This document shows positions 23,965 through 35,221 of a stretch of DNA of 64,000 nt, one piece after another. The translations under genes were made by a program, and so were the position numbers. Numbering within the stretch: the stretch's first letter is position 1; each line of letters begins with the position of its first letter. Origin of the DNA: Congeria kusceri (lineage: Eukaryota; Mollusca; Bivalvia; Myida; Dreissenidae). The notes below the pieces were generated by a model. That model saw only the letters and a program-made list of their open reading frames with translations. It had not been told where the DNA came from and searched no databases. The stretch is taken from assembly GCA_027627225.1 (NCBI GenBank), contig JAPFQT010000159.1:451001-515000 (forward strand), read 5' to 3'.

Positions 23965-25907
23965 CACTGGGTAAGACGTGACACCGGATTTTGGCCCATT
24001 ATCACACCAAACTAGAGCAGGTTCACTACACAAATGGTAAATTGTATGCTGATTTAAAATAATCTGTTAATAATATGCTATAAACAGGGGCTTATATAGA
24101 CTGCCAAATAAATTTGCTATGACCATGCTGTAGATGAACAGTACATAATCATCGTTTAAAAAACAAATGCTCGCTGAAAAAATGCCGGTATATAACAGGT
24201 ATATAACAGGTATATAAAAATGTGAATCGAGTGATTGTTTACATATGTTATAATGAACACATGTTCAAAGTTCCAGTTGTTTTGATTAATAAATGGCTGA
24301 GATATGGACTTCAATATTATTGTGACAGGTGTACTGGGGATTGACTTATTCAGTTGCTCGTGTACGGGGTATCGCAGGCTACTGTACTGAGTATTGTTTA
24401 CTAATATACTGTGATGTCTCATCGGTGTAAGTCAGCTGGTGTATGGTGTGCGTCTTTTTTGGTTGTTATTACACCTTAGTTTGAGTACATCATTCGTCGT
24501 TCGAATTGCTTTAAATATTATAGAGTATATGGCTAATTGTGTAACTTTTGCCTGTCTTTAGTTCATTGGTATGTTGTTTTAACAGTTTGCATAAGCCGAT
24601 AAATGCTATGACGTAAATATGTTCATGTACTCAGTAAGGGGTTTATCGACAAAACATTTCATTGAAAGCCAAAACCCGGAATGCGATCAAGCTTACACGA
24701 CAAGTACTCCGTTTATGCTAAGTTCCATGTCGTGAGATCCGCAACGATTGGCTATTCATAGCTGATCATGGTATTTGGCTCACACCCTCCAAAGAAAGTC
24801 ATACATGATATTGCACATTTTTTACATTAACCATTCAAATATAACTTGATATTGCACAGGACGTTGTTTTGTACAAAGATGACGTCATAATACGCTGTCA
24901 TTTGTTAATGACTATGTCAAAACGTTAGCTCCGATTATATTTGTTATGCTATGCTCAGTGGATATTATGATGTCTTTTTTATGTATGTGTGATTAAACGC
25001 ATAATCGACATCGCTGAATGTTATTCTCATTTACCTTTTCTTAGTGATGGTGAATTGGAATAATAAAAGTGCCTCTGAGAAAAAACGTAAAAGTGAGTTA
25101 AGACAAGCATTTAATTTACTTGATTTACTTGTCTTTTTGTTTAAATATAATTATTAAAACATAAAATTGTGTTTTAGTAACAATTTCATCAGCTGACATT
25201 TATTTTATAAGTCATATAATAAAACAAGTAGATCTATGGACTTTTTAGCTGTGCAATATCATGTTTGTCGCCTCGTTCAGTATGGATTTTGCACCATCAC
25301 ACGATATTGAAGTCCATATTTGTACAATATTTATCGATTCTACTATTATTATTGTATAATATATTGTATGTATCGATAAAGCTTTGGAAACTTACTATTT
25401 CATTTAATGAAAGTCAGGTATTTATGGTATACATCATCAAAAACGGTCATGGCTCTTTGCGCAATACCCAGTTCACTAAATATTGATACAATGCAATACT
25501 CCGTACACGAGCATGCAATACTCAGTACACGAGTTGGCATTGTTTGAGAAGTAGAACTTGCTGAAAATTTCAGCATATGTTCCTTATAGTATTCGCAAAC
25601 AATCGCTCGATTTACATTTTTCTAAAATGTTTAAACTTATCAATAATTGAAAGAAACGAACGAGGAGCTGCATGTTTTCAGCGAGCAGTTTATCTACTGA
25701 TTATTCACTGTTCATCTATTATATCATTCAAAGTAAGTATATCATGGAATTAAGTTGGCAGTCTAGGTCAGCACAAACAAGTATAAAATTGTAAACAGAA
25801 TACTTGAAATCGGTGTTTTACTGACCGTTGTTGGAGCTGTTTTCTATATCGCTGCTCTATTTTGGCTCAATAACTGGCCAACATCCGGTGTCACGTCTTA
25901 CCCAGTG
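23965..25907. mobile_element. Fold-back (long inverted repeat) element, 1.94 kb
   Basis: The 25 bases at 23965-23989, beginning CACTGGGTAAGACGTGACAC, are perfectly repeated in reverse complement at 25883-25907. Both sides are flanked by TATAT, a candidate target duplication. The arms continue inward imperfectly for at least several hundred bases: GACTGCCAA.TAA, ATGAACAGT..ATAATC and TGCTCGCTGAAAA near 24100-24180 pair with 25675-25770, and AAAAATGTGAATCGAGTGAT near 24218 pairs with about 25602-25625. The central 24480-25260 part holds no long open frame. It is a non-autonomous DNA element, possibly Tc1/mariner-like from the TA-rich target. Confidence 0.8.
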
Positions 25908-25912
25908 TATAT

Positions 25913-26880
25913 GACAAAATAAGAAAAGCGGTTACGAAAACACAAATATTTGAAAACGTCTGTTAAATACTGCTATTCAGAAAATACTTGCTAACCAGTA
26001 TTGGCAGTAAAACTATATTCACTGCAAGTCTTATTAATTTGATTATCAATGGTAAGGACATCTATTCATATATCGGCAATTAACCAGTTGATGAACAAAG
26101 ATTGCTCTGTCTTTTTGTTGTCCAAGGTTTTTTGTGCTTTGTTTGTCCAAGGATTTGAAATAAAATTGATTGGATTATCTAACCATGTCCTATTATTTAC
26201 CATTGAAATATAAACCCATAATTGGTCAACTCAATCCTTGATTGACAATTATCATCTGGTCAATAACTGACCATATAAAGCTACTAAGATCAATATTTAC
26301 TAATGGCCTAACAAAGCAATTACACTGCCTGGTTAAATTATGCTGCGTCTCAGACCTAGTGCCCGTTGTGCATTTCTTGTACTGCATTGTACAATTGATT
26401 GCATTTGACGATGAATTTGTATCGAATTTACATTATTAAATATTTATGTCAGTGCTGTTCATTGGCGTTATTTGTTTAAATAATGTATATGGACATGAAA
26501 ACAATCAATAGTTACCTTCGTCACTTCCTAATTAGTTGCTAAATCCTTTCGTAAACTGAAATTGTACAATGTGTGTTGACATTTCCGCCATATCACCGGA
26601 AGTATCATTTGATCCGAAGTTCAGAGTCCACGACAGTTTGGCCTGAAGACAATTCGGTTCAGAGATTTACAAGACTTGAAACATACGCCGTCATCAACGC
26701 CTACATTAATATTGTTTTTATTTTATGATGGATATGATACATATTTTAATATAAAACAATAAAATAAAACAAACATTTCTTAGTTTTAATATATTATTTA
26801 TTTTTATAAGCATGTTATTAGCATAAACAATAATGTACTAATGCAATTAAAGCATAAACCAGCACAAAAAGTCACCATAG
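25913..26880. other. Unassigned AT-rich DNA
   Basis: No gene or repeat recognised. Confidence 0.55.
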
Positions 26881-26882
26881 TA

Positions 26883-27026
26883 TTAAAGGGGCTTATCGAC
26901 GGTATTACTTATAACTATATAGACACAGGGACATCGTATTTAACAAAGATTCAATATTAATTCTCTGTAAATGAATTTTATTTTTGCAAATATAATTATC
27001 AATATACCGTCAATACGCCCCTTTTA
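26883..27026. mobile_element. Small palindromic MITE, about 144 bp
   Basis: The left end TTAAAGGGGCTTATCGACGG (then TAT) pairs with the right end ATACCGTCAATACGCCCCTT (then TTA), with few mismatches. It is the same family as 2925-3155. Confidence 0.8.
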
Positions 27027-27090
27027 CGTAAAAAGCAAAATTAACATGTTATACATATTTTATTAACATATATTAACATTAATTTTTTTA

Positions 27091-27123
27091 ACAAGAGTGC
27101 CATCGTAGGTCGCTCACATGAAT
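27091..27123 (+). repeat. Orphan left end of an AACAAGAG pearl-like element
   Basis: AACAAGAGTGCCATCGTAGG then TCGCTCACATGAA matches the left end at 17255, but the core is absent. The sequence runs straight into the TTAA MITE. A second, complete left end starts just after that MITE. Confidence 0.6.
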
Positions 27124-27587
27124 TTAAAGGGACTTGTTCACAGTTTGGCAAAATGACAATTTTCAAAAAAATTGTCATAGATTCAAAAAAGAATGTATGC
27201 ATTATATTCACACAAGCAAAATACCACTCCTGACTAAGAAAAATGTTAAAAAGATATGTTCGTTTATTTATAATCATCAATCGAAATTGGAAAAATAATA
27301 AAGCGTTTGTAACGCTTTTCATAGATAATTTAGCAAAAACGTGTATTACCGACATAGCGTTTAAACTGCCATCCAAAATCAAAAGCCTGCGTGGTGTAGT
27401 GGTAGCGCATTAGATTTTGCTTCTAGGGGTCCCGGGTTCGAACCCCAGGGCAGGCACATTTTTTATTTTTATCTTTTTCCTTGTTATTATAATTATTTAA
27501 AACTATTCCAGATATGACAGTTTTGTAAGTAAATTCATTTAATGACATTTTTCAAAAATACGAAAATCTGTGAACAAGTCCCTTTAA
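27124..27587. mobile_element. TTAA MITE with perfect 20-bp ends and a tRNA-like gene inside
   Basis: TTAAAGGGACTTGTTCACAG at 27124-27143 is matched exactly in reverse complement at 27568-27587. Subterminal sequence is also inverted (TTTTCAAAAAAATTGTCA / AATGACATTTTTCAAAA). TTAA at both edges suggests a piggyBac-type target duplication, though the family is not proven. The interior has ATAAAGCGTTTGTAACGCTT, shared with the copy at 10813, then a tRNA-like sequence. Confidence 0.85.
27385..27456 (+). tRNA. tRNA-like gene, anticodon position TTG (Gln-like), in a MITE
   Basis: The 72 nt fit a full cloverleaf without gaps. The acceptor stem GCCTGCG/GGCAGGC has 6 of 7 pairs and discriminator A. The D-arm is GTGT-AGTGGTA-GCGC, the anticodon stem TTAGA/TCTAG, and the T-arm CCGGG-TTCGAAC-CCCAG has one mismatch. 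The seven-base anticodon loop TTTTGCT puts TTG at 34-36, but C at position 37 is unusual because a purine is expected. Both pol III internal promoter boxes look good (TGGTGTAGTGG and GGTTCGAAC), and a six-T terminator starts three bases after the discriminator. It could be transcribed; whether it is charged or works in translation is uncertain. Confidence 0.6.
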
Positions 27588-27588
27588 A

Positions 27589-29420
27589 ACAAGAGGGCGA
27601 AATGGCACTTAACCACTTACCCGAGTATAAAGATCTGGACCTTATAAACCATGCGGCCCACAGGGCGTGGACACTTTCTACCCCAGGGGTATAATTTGAA
27701 CAATATTTAGAGTAAACAATGTTTCATGCCAAATATGAAACCTCTGGGCCTTGCGGTTTCAGAGATTTTTAAAGCCCACTATCCGTATCAGTCTCGAAAC
27801 CATGTGACCCCAGGGTGTGGAATCTTTTTACCCCAGTGGCAAACTTTTATACAGGACCACTATACAATGTTACAAACGAAATATGAAACCTCTGGGCCTT
27901 ACGGTAATGGAGATTTTTTAAAGTCTACTTGCCGTACAAGTCTAAAGAAACCGTTTGACCCCAGGGGGGGCATAATATGAACAATCTTTGTAAATGGTCA
28001 CTTTACAATGTTACATACAACATATGAAACGTCGGGGCCTTGCGGTTTCAAAGGAGAATATTTAAGTCATTTTATTATTTAAGTCTATATAAACCATGCA
28101 ATACTCGAGGCGTGGCCACTTTTCACCCCAGGGGTATTATTTTAACAATCTTTGTAAAGGCCCACTATACAATGTTAGAAACCAAATGCCAAACCACTGG
28201 GCCTTGCAGTTTCAGATGATACGATTTTAAGTCATTTTTCTTTTTAATTCTATATAAACAATGTGACCCCCGGGGCATGGCCAGTTTTGACCACAGGTGC
28301 ATCATTTGAACAATCTCTGTAGAGGACCACTATACAATGTTACACACCAAATATGAAATATATGGTCCTTGCGGATTCAGAGAAGATTTTAAACGTCATT
28401 TCGCTATTTGCATCTATATAAACCATGTGACCCTGGGACGTGGCATGTTTTGACCCAAGGGGCATAATTTTAACAATCTTTGTGGAGGACCACTATACAA
28501 TGTCACATACCAAATATGAAACTTCTGGGCCTTGTGGTTTCAAAGAAGATTTTGAAAGCCGACTTGCCATACAAGTCTTTATAACCGATAAGATCCCAGG
28601 GTCATGCCACTTTTTACGCCAGGGGCGTAATTTAAAAAATCTTTGTAGAGAACCACTATACAATGTTACATATGATACCACTGGGCCTTGCAGTTTCAGA
28701 TAAGATTTTTAAAGTCATTTTCCTTTTTAAGTATATATGAACCATGTGACCCAAGGGGAATCATTTGAACAATCTTTGTAGAGGACCACTATACAATGTT
28801 ACATTCCAAATATGAAACTTCTGGGTCTTAAGGTTTCAGGAGATTTTTAAAATCATTTTACTATTTAAGTCTATTTAAACCATGTAACCTGTGGGGCGTG
28901 GCCAGTTTTTTACCCCAGGGACATTATTTGAACAATCCTTGTATAGGACCACTATACAATGTTACATACTAAATATGAAACCTCTGGCACTTGCGGTTTA
29001 AAAGAAGAAGATTGTAAAAGTGATTTTGCTATTTAAGTCCATGTGACCTTGGGGACGTGGCTAGTTTTGACCCCAGGGTAATAATTTGAACAATCTTTGT
29101 AGAGGACCAATAGACGATGTTACATACCAAATATGAAATCTCTCAGCCTTGCGGTTGAAGACAAGCTTTTTAAAGTGTTCACTTTTTAAATCTAGTTTTC
29201 AGCTCTGGTGACCTACATATGCAGCGGACCACAACGATTTCAACAATTTTTGAAACAGGGTCACCCAAAGATCATTCCTGTGAAGTTTCGTGAAAATCTG
29301 CCAAGCGGTTTAGGAGGAGATTTTCATTGAATGAAAATGTTGACGAACGACGCACGACGCAAGACGGACAAAAGGCGATCACAAAAGCTGACCATGAGCA
29401 CGTTATGCTCAGGTGAGCTA
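27589..29420 (+). mobile_element. Pearl-like element with AACAAGAGGGC ends and ten 150-165-bp core units
   Basis: The left end is AACAAGAGGGCGAAATGGCA. The right end is GGCGATCACAAAAGCTGACC followed by ATGCTCAGGTGAGC, as in 17255-18510. Core units begin near 27648, 27799, 27948, 28092, 28256, 28421, 28580, 28739, 28877 and 29038. They share ACCATGTGACCC, GGGGC.TAATTTGAACAATC, GACCACTATACAATGTTACA, ATATGAAAC.TCTGGGCCTT and TTTAAGTC. GACGAACGACGCACGACGCA is the short-repeat section before the right end. Confidence 0.88.
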
Positions 29421-29424
29421 AAAA

Positions 29425-30160
29425 TCTAAAAATATTATAAACTGAACATACAAACGTATGAACATATTATACATGGTTTATATATCAAAGTAGAAAAAAG
29501 CAGTTAAAACAATAATTGTGCTAACGCACGTAAAAAAACACAGAATGTTCACCCTTGTTTAAACTAAATAACATTCGGAGAGCACAGACCCCCATTAAAA
29601 TAGGTATCCACACACGACAATGAATTTCTTTTCTTTTCGACTTTCTAGGGACAAGTGTAGGCTATGGCCTATAAGGCCTGTAGGAACGTCCCTGTCAGTT
29701 TAGTGTTTGTTGTGACATTTTATTTTATTTTTCATGTTATTTAGATTTTTCTTTTGTTTATTTTCAAAACAAAGACAGAATATGATGGGATAATAGACTA
29801 TCTAGGTGAGTTTATTTGCTCAGCATGAAAACGTAAACCATTCGCCAAGGCTCGTGATTCAGGTTTTCTAAGCCTCTTAACAAACTTATCTTTATTCAAC
29901 ACTAACCTAATAATCTCTATAATATAATCAAATAGAAAGGTATCAGTCATCCTTAAATGGACTTGGAATCAAAGGTCCCTAGGCCAACAAAACAGAGAAA
30001 ATGCAGTGCGTTTAACTCATGTTTAAAGGACACAAAGGACAACACATGAAACAGATGGCGACAAACTTGATAGCGAACACATGCAACAAGATCGAGATAT
30101 ATAGCAAACCAAAGTTGAACATTATTCACGACTGATACCTGTTTAAAACCCAGGTTAGCT
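29425..30160. other. Unassigned DNA
   Basis: No gene recognised. The 90-codon minus-strand frame at 29953-30225 partly overlaps repeat sequence. Confidence 0.5.
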
Positions 30161-30165
30161 CCCTT

Positions 30166-30365
30166 ATCCAATTTCCCATTAATTGAAATATCCTGGATCC
30201 AGACGATGATCCGGATCACCGTCAAAATTTTACCATTTGTTTATTGACCCACTTTACCTTCCCAGAAAATGACATGCAAATCCATCATAACTTTCTGCGT
30301 AAAGTTGCTGATTAATATACAGACAGACAAACATATGCCAGCAAATACATGCCCAGAGGCAAATA
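30166..30365. repeat. Interspersed repeat with GGATCCAGACGATGATCCGG
   Basis: ATCCTGGATCCAGACGATGA, ATCACCGTCAAAATTTTACC, GAAAATGACATGCAAATCC and CATAACTTTCTGCG then ACAGACAGACAAAC follow the same order as 61085-61235 (GGATCTAGACATGACCCGGA ... CAAAATCCATTCATAAC ... AACAAACAAAC). Confidence 0.65.
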
Positions 30366-30439
30366 CAATTACATAAAAAAAAATTGAGCTAATCAATAAT
30401 AATAAAAATCTAATGTGAAATAGTGCTAAGTTATACTAC

Positions 30440-30935
30440 AATCAATTAAAATAAGAAATAAAATTATTAGCAGCATTAGCACACGTTTTACCAGCTTCAA
30501 CATTAGCAGTAGCAGTGCTAGTAGTTATAGTGTTAATGTTAATGGTAATGAATATGGTAATGAATGATGAATAATGGTAATACAAGTAGACATAGAAGCA
30601 TTGTAAGTGGTAGAATAAGAGCAGTAGCAAAAGCAGCAGTAGCATCATCAGCAGTAGTAGCATCAGCTGCAGCAGAATATACAATAACAGCAGCAGTAGA
30701 TTCATTAGCAGCAGCAGGAGCACTAGCAGCAGTAGTAGCAGCTACATCAGGGGTAGAAGCTGCAACAGTAGCAGCAGTAACTTTGGAAGCAACAGCAGTT
30801 ACACCTACAACGGTGGTAGCAGCTGCAACACGAGTATAAACAGCAGCTACAGCAGTAGTAGCATCAGCAGCTACAGTAGGAGTAGAAGCTGTACTAGTTG
30901 CATAGGTGACAGCAACAGTGAAACGTGTATCAGTA
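30440..30935. repeat. AGC/AGT trinucleotide low-complexity tract
   Basis: An interrupted AGCAGTAGCAGCAGTAGTAG tract over about 490 bp. It leaves open frames of 91-139 codons on both strands, rich in Ala, Thr or Leu. These compositions and the lack of conserved motifs argue against a real protein. Confidence 0.85.
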
Positions 30936-31239
30936 GATGCTGCATTTAACAAAATCATTAGTTTATTTTATTTTTTGTATGAATGTTGTATTATTTCATC
31001 TTTTTTATTTCGACGGCTTTTATTTTTCTTTGAATGTTACAAATGGAATAAAATTACTTAAAAGTTGTTGTTTTTCTCGGCATACAAGGCTAGCCAGACC
31101 AGAGGCACCGACTATCCTACACTACCCTACACAACACTAACCACACCTCTCTCCCAAGTCTCCCCATACTCTCACAGCAACTACAAGTGCCATCTGATCT
31201 CCTTGCTTCGCCGACCCGTTTTATAGCTTTTAATTAATT

Positions 31240-31302
31240 ATTTTATATTTATTTATTATTATTTTTATTAAATATTATTATAGTATTATTTTATTATCAT
31301 TG

Positions 31303-31340
<38 letters not shown>

Positions 31341-31345
31341 GTTCT
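31240..31345. repeat. ATT microsatellite
   Basis: TTATTATT repeats dominate, with the purest part at about 31303-31340. Confidence 0.85.
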
Positions 31346-31379
31346 TACTTATTATATATATATTATCATTAATTGTATC

Positions 31380-31795
31380 TATTATTATTTAGCATTATTG
31401 CTGTAATTATCAACAGCAGTTGCAGCTGCTGCAGTGGTAGATGCAATATCAGTAGCAGTAGAAGCAATAGCGGCTACTTCTGCAATATAATATATAGCAG
31501 CAGCAGTAGCAGCAGTTGAAGCACTAGTAGCAGCAGTTGTCGCAGCAATAGCAACAGCAGTAGCAGCTGCAGCAGTAGAATCCACAGCAGCAGTAGCACT
31601 AGTAGCCACAACAGCAGCAGAAGTTGCAGTGGAAGCACTAGTAGCAGCAGTTGTCGCAGCATGCATCAGTAAATGCATCAGTATAATTCATAGCAGCAGC
31701 AGTAGCACTAGCAGCCACAGCAGCAGCAGTTGCAGTAGATAAACTAGTTAGTAGTGGTTTTCGCAGCAGCAGTAGGATAGAGTTAATGTTAATGT
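31380..31795. repeat. Second AGC/AGT trinucleotide tract
   Basis: It has the same base pattern as 30440-30935. AGTTGTCGCAGCA recurs near 31535 and 31648 together with GAAGCACTAGTAGCAGCAG, so part of it is a roughly 110-bp duplication. Confidence 0.85.
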
Positions 31796-31799
31796 TACC

Positions 31800-32870
31800 A
31801 GTAGTAATGTTGGTATACTATCATTAGAATCAGTAGTAGAATAGTAGAGATAAGAGTTTGTTAGCATTGTTGCTGCTGTTTTTGATGTTGTACTTGTGAC
31901 CATAGATTGGTTGTTGTGGTTGATTATGTAGCTGTTGCCAATGGTTTGGCTGTGTTGGTGTTGGTTGATGTTTGTATTGTTGCGTTTTAATTTGTATTCC
32001 ATCACATACTAGTATTACAAAAATATATAATTACACATACACATTGTAAAAGAAAAAGAAACAAAACACATCGAAATATGAAACATAGCTTAAATGTCTG
32101 TAATTGAGAACATAATTAATCAGAAACGTAGAATAGAACACTTTTAAAAAATAACGTTCGTTTTACCGCTGTACATCGTTGTTGTATTTTACTAAGTATA
32201 AATAATACTATAATTAACAACAAGGTGTCAGTTTGACATAACGTGATACATCGTATCTATTGTCTATTGCACGTTATTTCTGTATTACAGCTATTGAATA
32301 CCGTGTCAATGTAACAATTTATATAGAAAATAAAAGTTATAAGCTATTAGTAAATACTTAAACGTATTAAATAATAATTATTTATGCAATTTCGAAGTCT
32401 GACATCAGGTTTCCATGCGTTCCATGATACAGTATTTACTAATAATATACTTAAGGCCGTTAAAACCAAAACATTTTGGACAATTTTTATTAAAGTAATT
32501 GGATTTTACTCCTTATCAACGTGTTTGATTAAAATAAAGCAGGCCTACATTTTTATGTCACGAAACTTGTAAAATATATGTCCTTTCTATTGAAGTAAAT
32601 GAACTTGAAAACGTGCACGAAACGTATTTATTAATGGCCTTAAGTATATTAGGCACGTAGAAAATGTTCATCTATTTATGTAGGGTCAATCAATTATCCG
32701 TTTCACTTTGATGATGCGATCATTTGTTGTTCTTCTTTAGATGGAGCTCGTTAGCGCTTTTCCATCCAGGATAATTTCTGCAAAAAAGAACTTTACTAGA
32801 TCTACAATATTTAAATTTGCATTTATGCGTATGGATGATAGTTGTTGTCCTCATCATTATATTGGTCATA
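31800..32870. other. Unassigned AT-rich DNA
   Basis: No gene recognised. Confidence 0.5.
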
Positions 32871-32877
32871 GTCATCA

Positions 32878-32965
32878 TTGCATCGTCGTCGTCGTCGTCA
32901 TCATCATAACAATCATCATTAATCCACAATCATCATCATCATCACCGTCATCAACATCATCATCC
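32878..32965. repeat. CGTCGT / CATCAT microsatellite
   Basis: CGTCGTCGTCGTCATCATCA runs into interrupted ATCATCATCA repeats. Confidence 0.85.
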
Positions 32966-33079
32966 CTGCAAATCACTAATAAATGACATAACTGAAGCTG
33001 GATCTATATATTTCCCGTAAATGTACAAAAACAAAAGTTTAATAGAAAATACCAAATGTGTTCATCTGTATGATTGTCG

Positions 33080-33338
33080 CCCGCATCGTCCGCTATTTGT
33101 CCCAGCATCGTCAGCTGTTTGTCGTCGGCATAGTACGCTGTTTGTCGTCGGCATAGTACGCTGTTTGTAGTCGGCATAGTACGCTGTTTGTCGTCTGCAT
33201 TCTCGCTGGTTGTCGTCTGCATTCTCGCTGGTTGTCGTCGTCATCGTCCACTGGTTGTCGTCGGCATCATCCGCTGGTTGTCGTCGGCATCGTCCGCTGG
33301 TTGTCGCCGGCAACGGTGTCTGGTTGTTAGTCTGCATC
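33080..33338 (-). repeat. 23-bp minisatellite, about ten units, most distal array of the minus-strand locus
   Basis: Units such as TCGTCGGCATAGTACGCTGT+TTG and TCGTCGGCATCGTCCGCTGG+TTG repeat every 22-23 bp. On the minus strand they read as repeated ADDNQ/ADDADDNQ peptides in one frame. Minus-strand sequence entering the array, TTTCGATGCAG then ACTAAC, looks like a splice acceptor, as at the other arrays of this locus (40111-40847, 41083-41864). Confidence 0.75.
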
Positions 33339-33399
33339 GAAACCACAATTATCATTATCATCACTACAGTCGGTAAAATGCTAGAGAGATTCGTTATAA

Positions 33400-35100
33400 A
33401 CATGGACGAATCGATACAGGTACATCAGTTGACTTTCAGACGATTGCAGCAAGTTTACAAATCAAACATCACGATTACCCGTATTACCGACCAAATTTCG
33501 ATAGAATATATTATCATGACAAACCACCACCAAAGCACAATGACCACCATCATAATTATTTGTATGAATCGGTAAAGTATTTTTGTAGACGAAGCTGTCT
33601 AACCATAATTTTGACCTTGCAAAGAGTCCAATTAAATTATATAATACAAGAAGAGTAATAGTCACGAATGACTAAATGTTATTAATGCATTCGTTAAACG
33701 CTGTTAATACTCGTGTGAAACTGCGCATAAAAGAAAGAAGACGTTACAATGTGTAAATAGCTACTGTAGTCATTTACATTTAGCCGCAGTGAAATCTTAT
33801 GGAAAACAATATACTAAAAATTTACTAAAAACAGTTTCCTTCATTTACCGACATTTTTTTTATTTCCATAAATGGATACTGCGCCCTAACGGTTAGTACT
33901 TGTTGCGACTAGAACAGCTACGTCGGTGGCTGGTAAGCCCAATGCGGAAGTGACATTCTCGGCTACACACAGTACAGATGTAGTCGTAGTTGGTCTCCCG
34001 TCTGTCTCTCATCTCTTTTCCCAGAGTCAAGACTTAAAACATTAAAGTGACATTTGTAAAAGTAACGCTCAAAAAGTTAGTGCTTTGTTTCTCAGGCAGC
34101 ACCGCAACGTATTTTTATGTCCCGCCACGAATTTGATTTAATGACAAAAAAAATATATTTACTATTTTTTGACGATCGCGCACGGGTTTTAAAGGAGCAG
34201 TCCAGAAATATGTTACTAAAAATAAAACTTTGCACAAAGTGGTTCTAATGGGCATGTTACCGAACAAAATACAAAAGCTACGCATTTAAATCTGTGAATT
34301 ATTAACATTTTGGTAACCATTCCATATTTTTGGGAAAAAAACTGTGTCAATTTAAGTCCTATGGAAACAAAAGAAAATGTCAGCTGCATTGATAAGTGTT
34401 TATTTTCCTTTCCAAAAATTATTGGTGATTTATTGCAAAAAGAATTCCTATTTTTGACAGTTTTAATATAAACAAATATGAATTACGAAAAAATAAATTA
34501 TGTAAATAGAAGTTCTCTTATGCTGATTGTTTATCAATTTGAAGGCACTTGTGTTAATTCTGAACATTCAAATTGATTGACTTTTTACATCAGCTTGCAT
34601 ACCTGACCATTTGTGATTAATAAATCTATATTTAGAATTTTATAAAAAAGGTATGCTTATGTTGTTATAAAATCATACAATTGTCTTTAATCTGTACTTA
34701 ACTACTTGTTTTAATAAGTCATTACATAGTGCCAAATGAACAGTAGGAGAAAAAAATATATACTTAAAAAAAAAATTCGCCTTCCCTCCGGATTTTTTTG
34801 AAAAAGTGCCAGAAAAACAATTCATTAATATGTTTTAGCCTAACAACGAGCTGCTGAGAAAATGCAACAAAGGCTATTTGGTGTCGTACAGCGTACACTT
34901 CGTACGCGTTTACGCAAACGATTAATTCTTATAGAAGTGAACACAATTATGAAGCGTAACTGTTAATTGGAGTTTTACTTTTACGTTTTCTTTTAATTCC
35001 GACACTAGTACTTCAAGGTTATTGAGTTTCTATATTATTATGCAGAAAAGGGGCAAAACAGATGTACAGACCTATACATTATTACGAAGAAATGTGACAG
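33400..35100. other. Unassigned DNA
   Basis: No gene recognised. TTTTAAAGGAGCAGTCCAGA at 34188 looks like the left end of a TTAA-type MITE, but no right partner was found. Confidence 0.45.
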
Positions 35101-35108
35101 AAATTTAC

Positions 35109-35221
35109 CGTTGATATTCGTTGGGTGTTTTGGTTTCCGCTGTGCCGCTGTAGTCTTTGTACAGTCTCCTGCGCATGCGCAACGACTGCGTGGAGCCAAT
35201 GGATGGAGCTCCGGCTGTCGT
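35109..35221 (-). other. Exon-like THAQE block, open copy at the distal end
   Basis: The minus strand has an acceptor-like CCAGTGCAG, then 113 nt ending ATATCAACG before GTAAAT. In the frame ending at that donor it reads VVAHAQETVQRLQRHSG and then NQNTQRIST with no stop. The donor falls at the same phase and position as in the 42468-42598 copy (NQLIRRAWT before GTAACG). It contains a perfect TGCGCATGCGCA palindrome. Transcription is not shown. Confidence 0.4.

Noticed and set aside
29953..30225. 90-codon minus-strand frame
   Set aside because: Its start lies in the GGATCCAGACGATGATCCGG repeat; the rest has no recognised family.
30539..30958. 139-codon Ala/Thr-rich minus-strand frame as a protein
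   Set aside because: It lies wholly in an AGC/AGT low-complexity tract that is open on both strands; composition follows the repeat and there is no motif.
33880..34000. GC-richer patch with GCTACGTCGGTGGCTGGTAA as an exon
   Set aside because: Short, with no frame supported by splice sites and no recognisable peptide.
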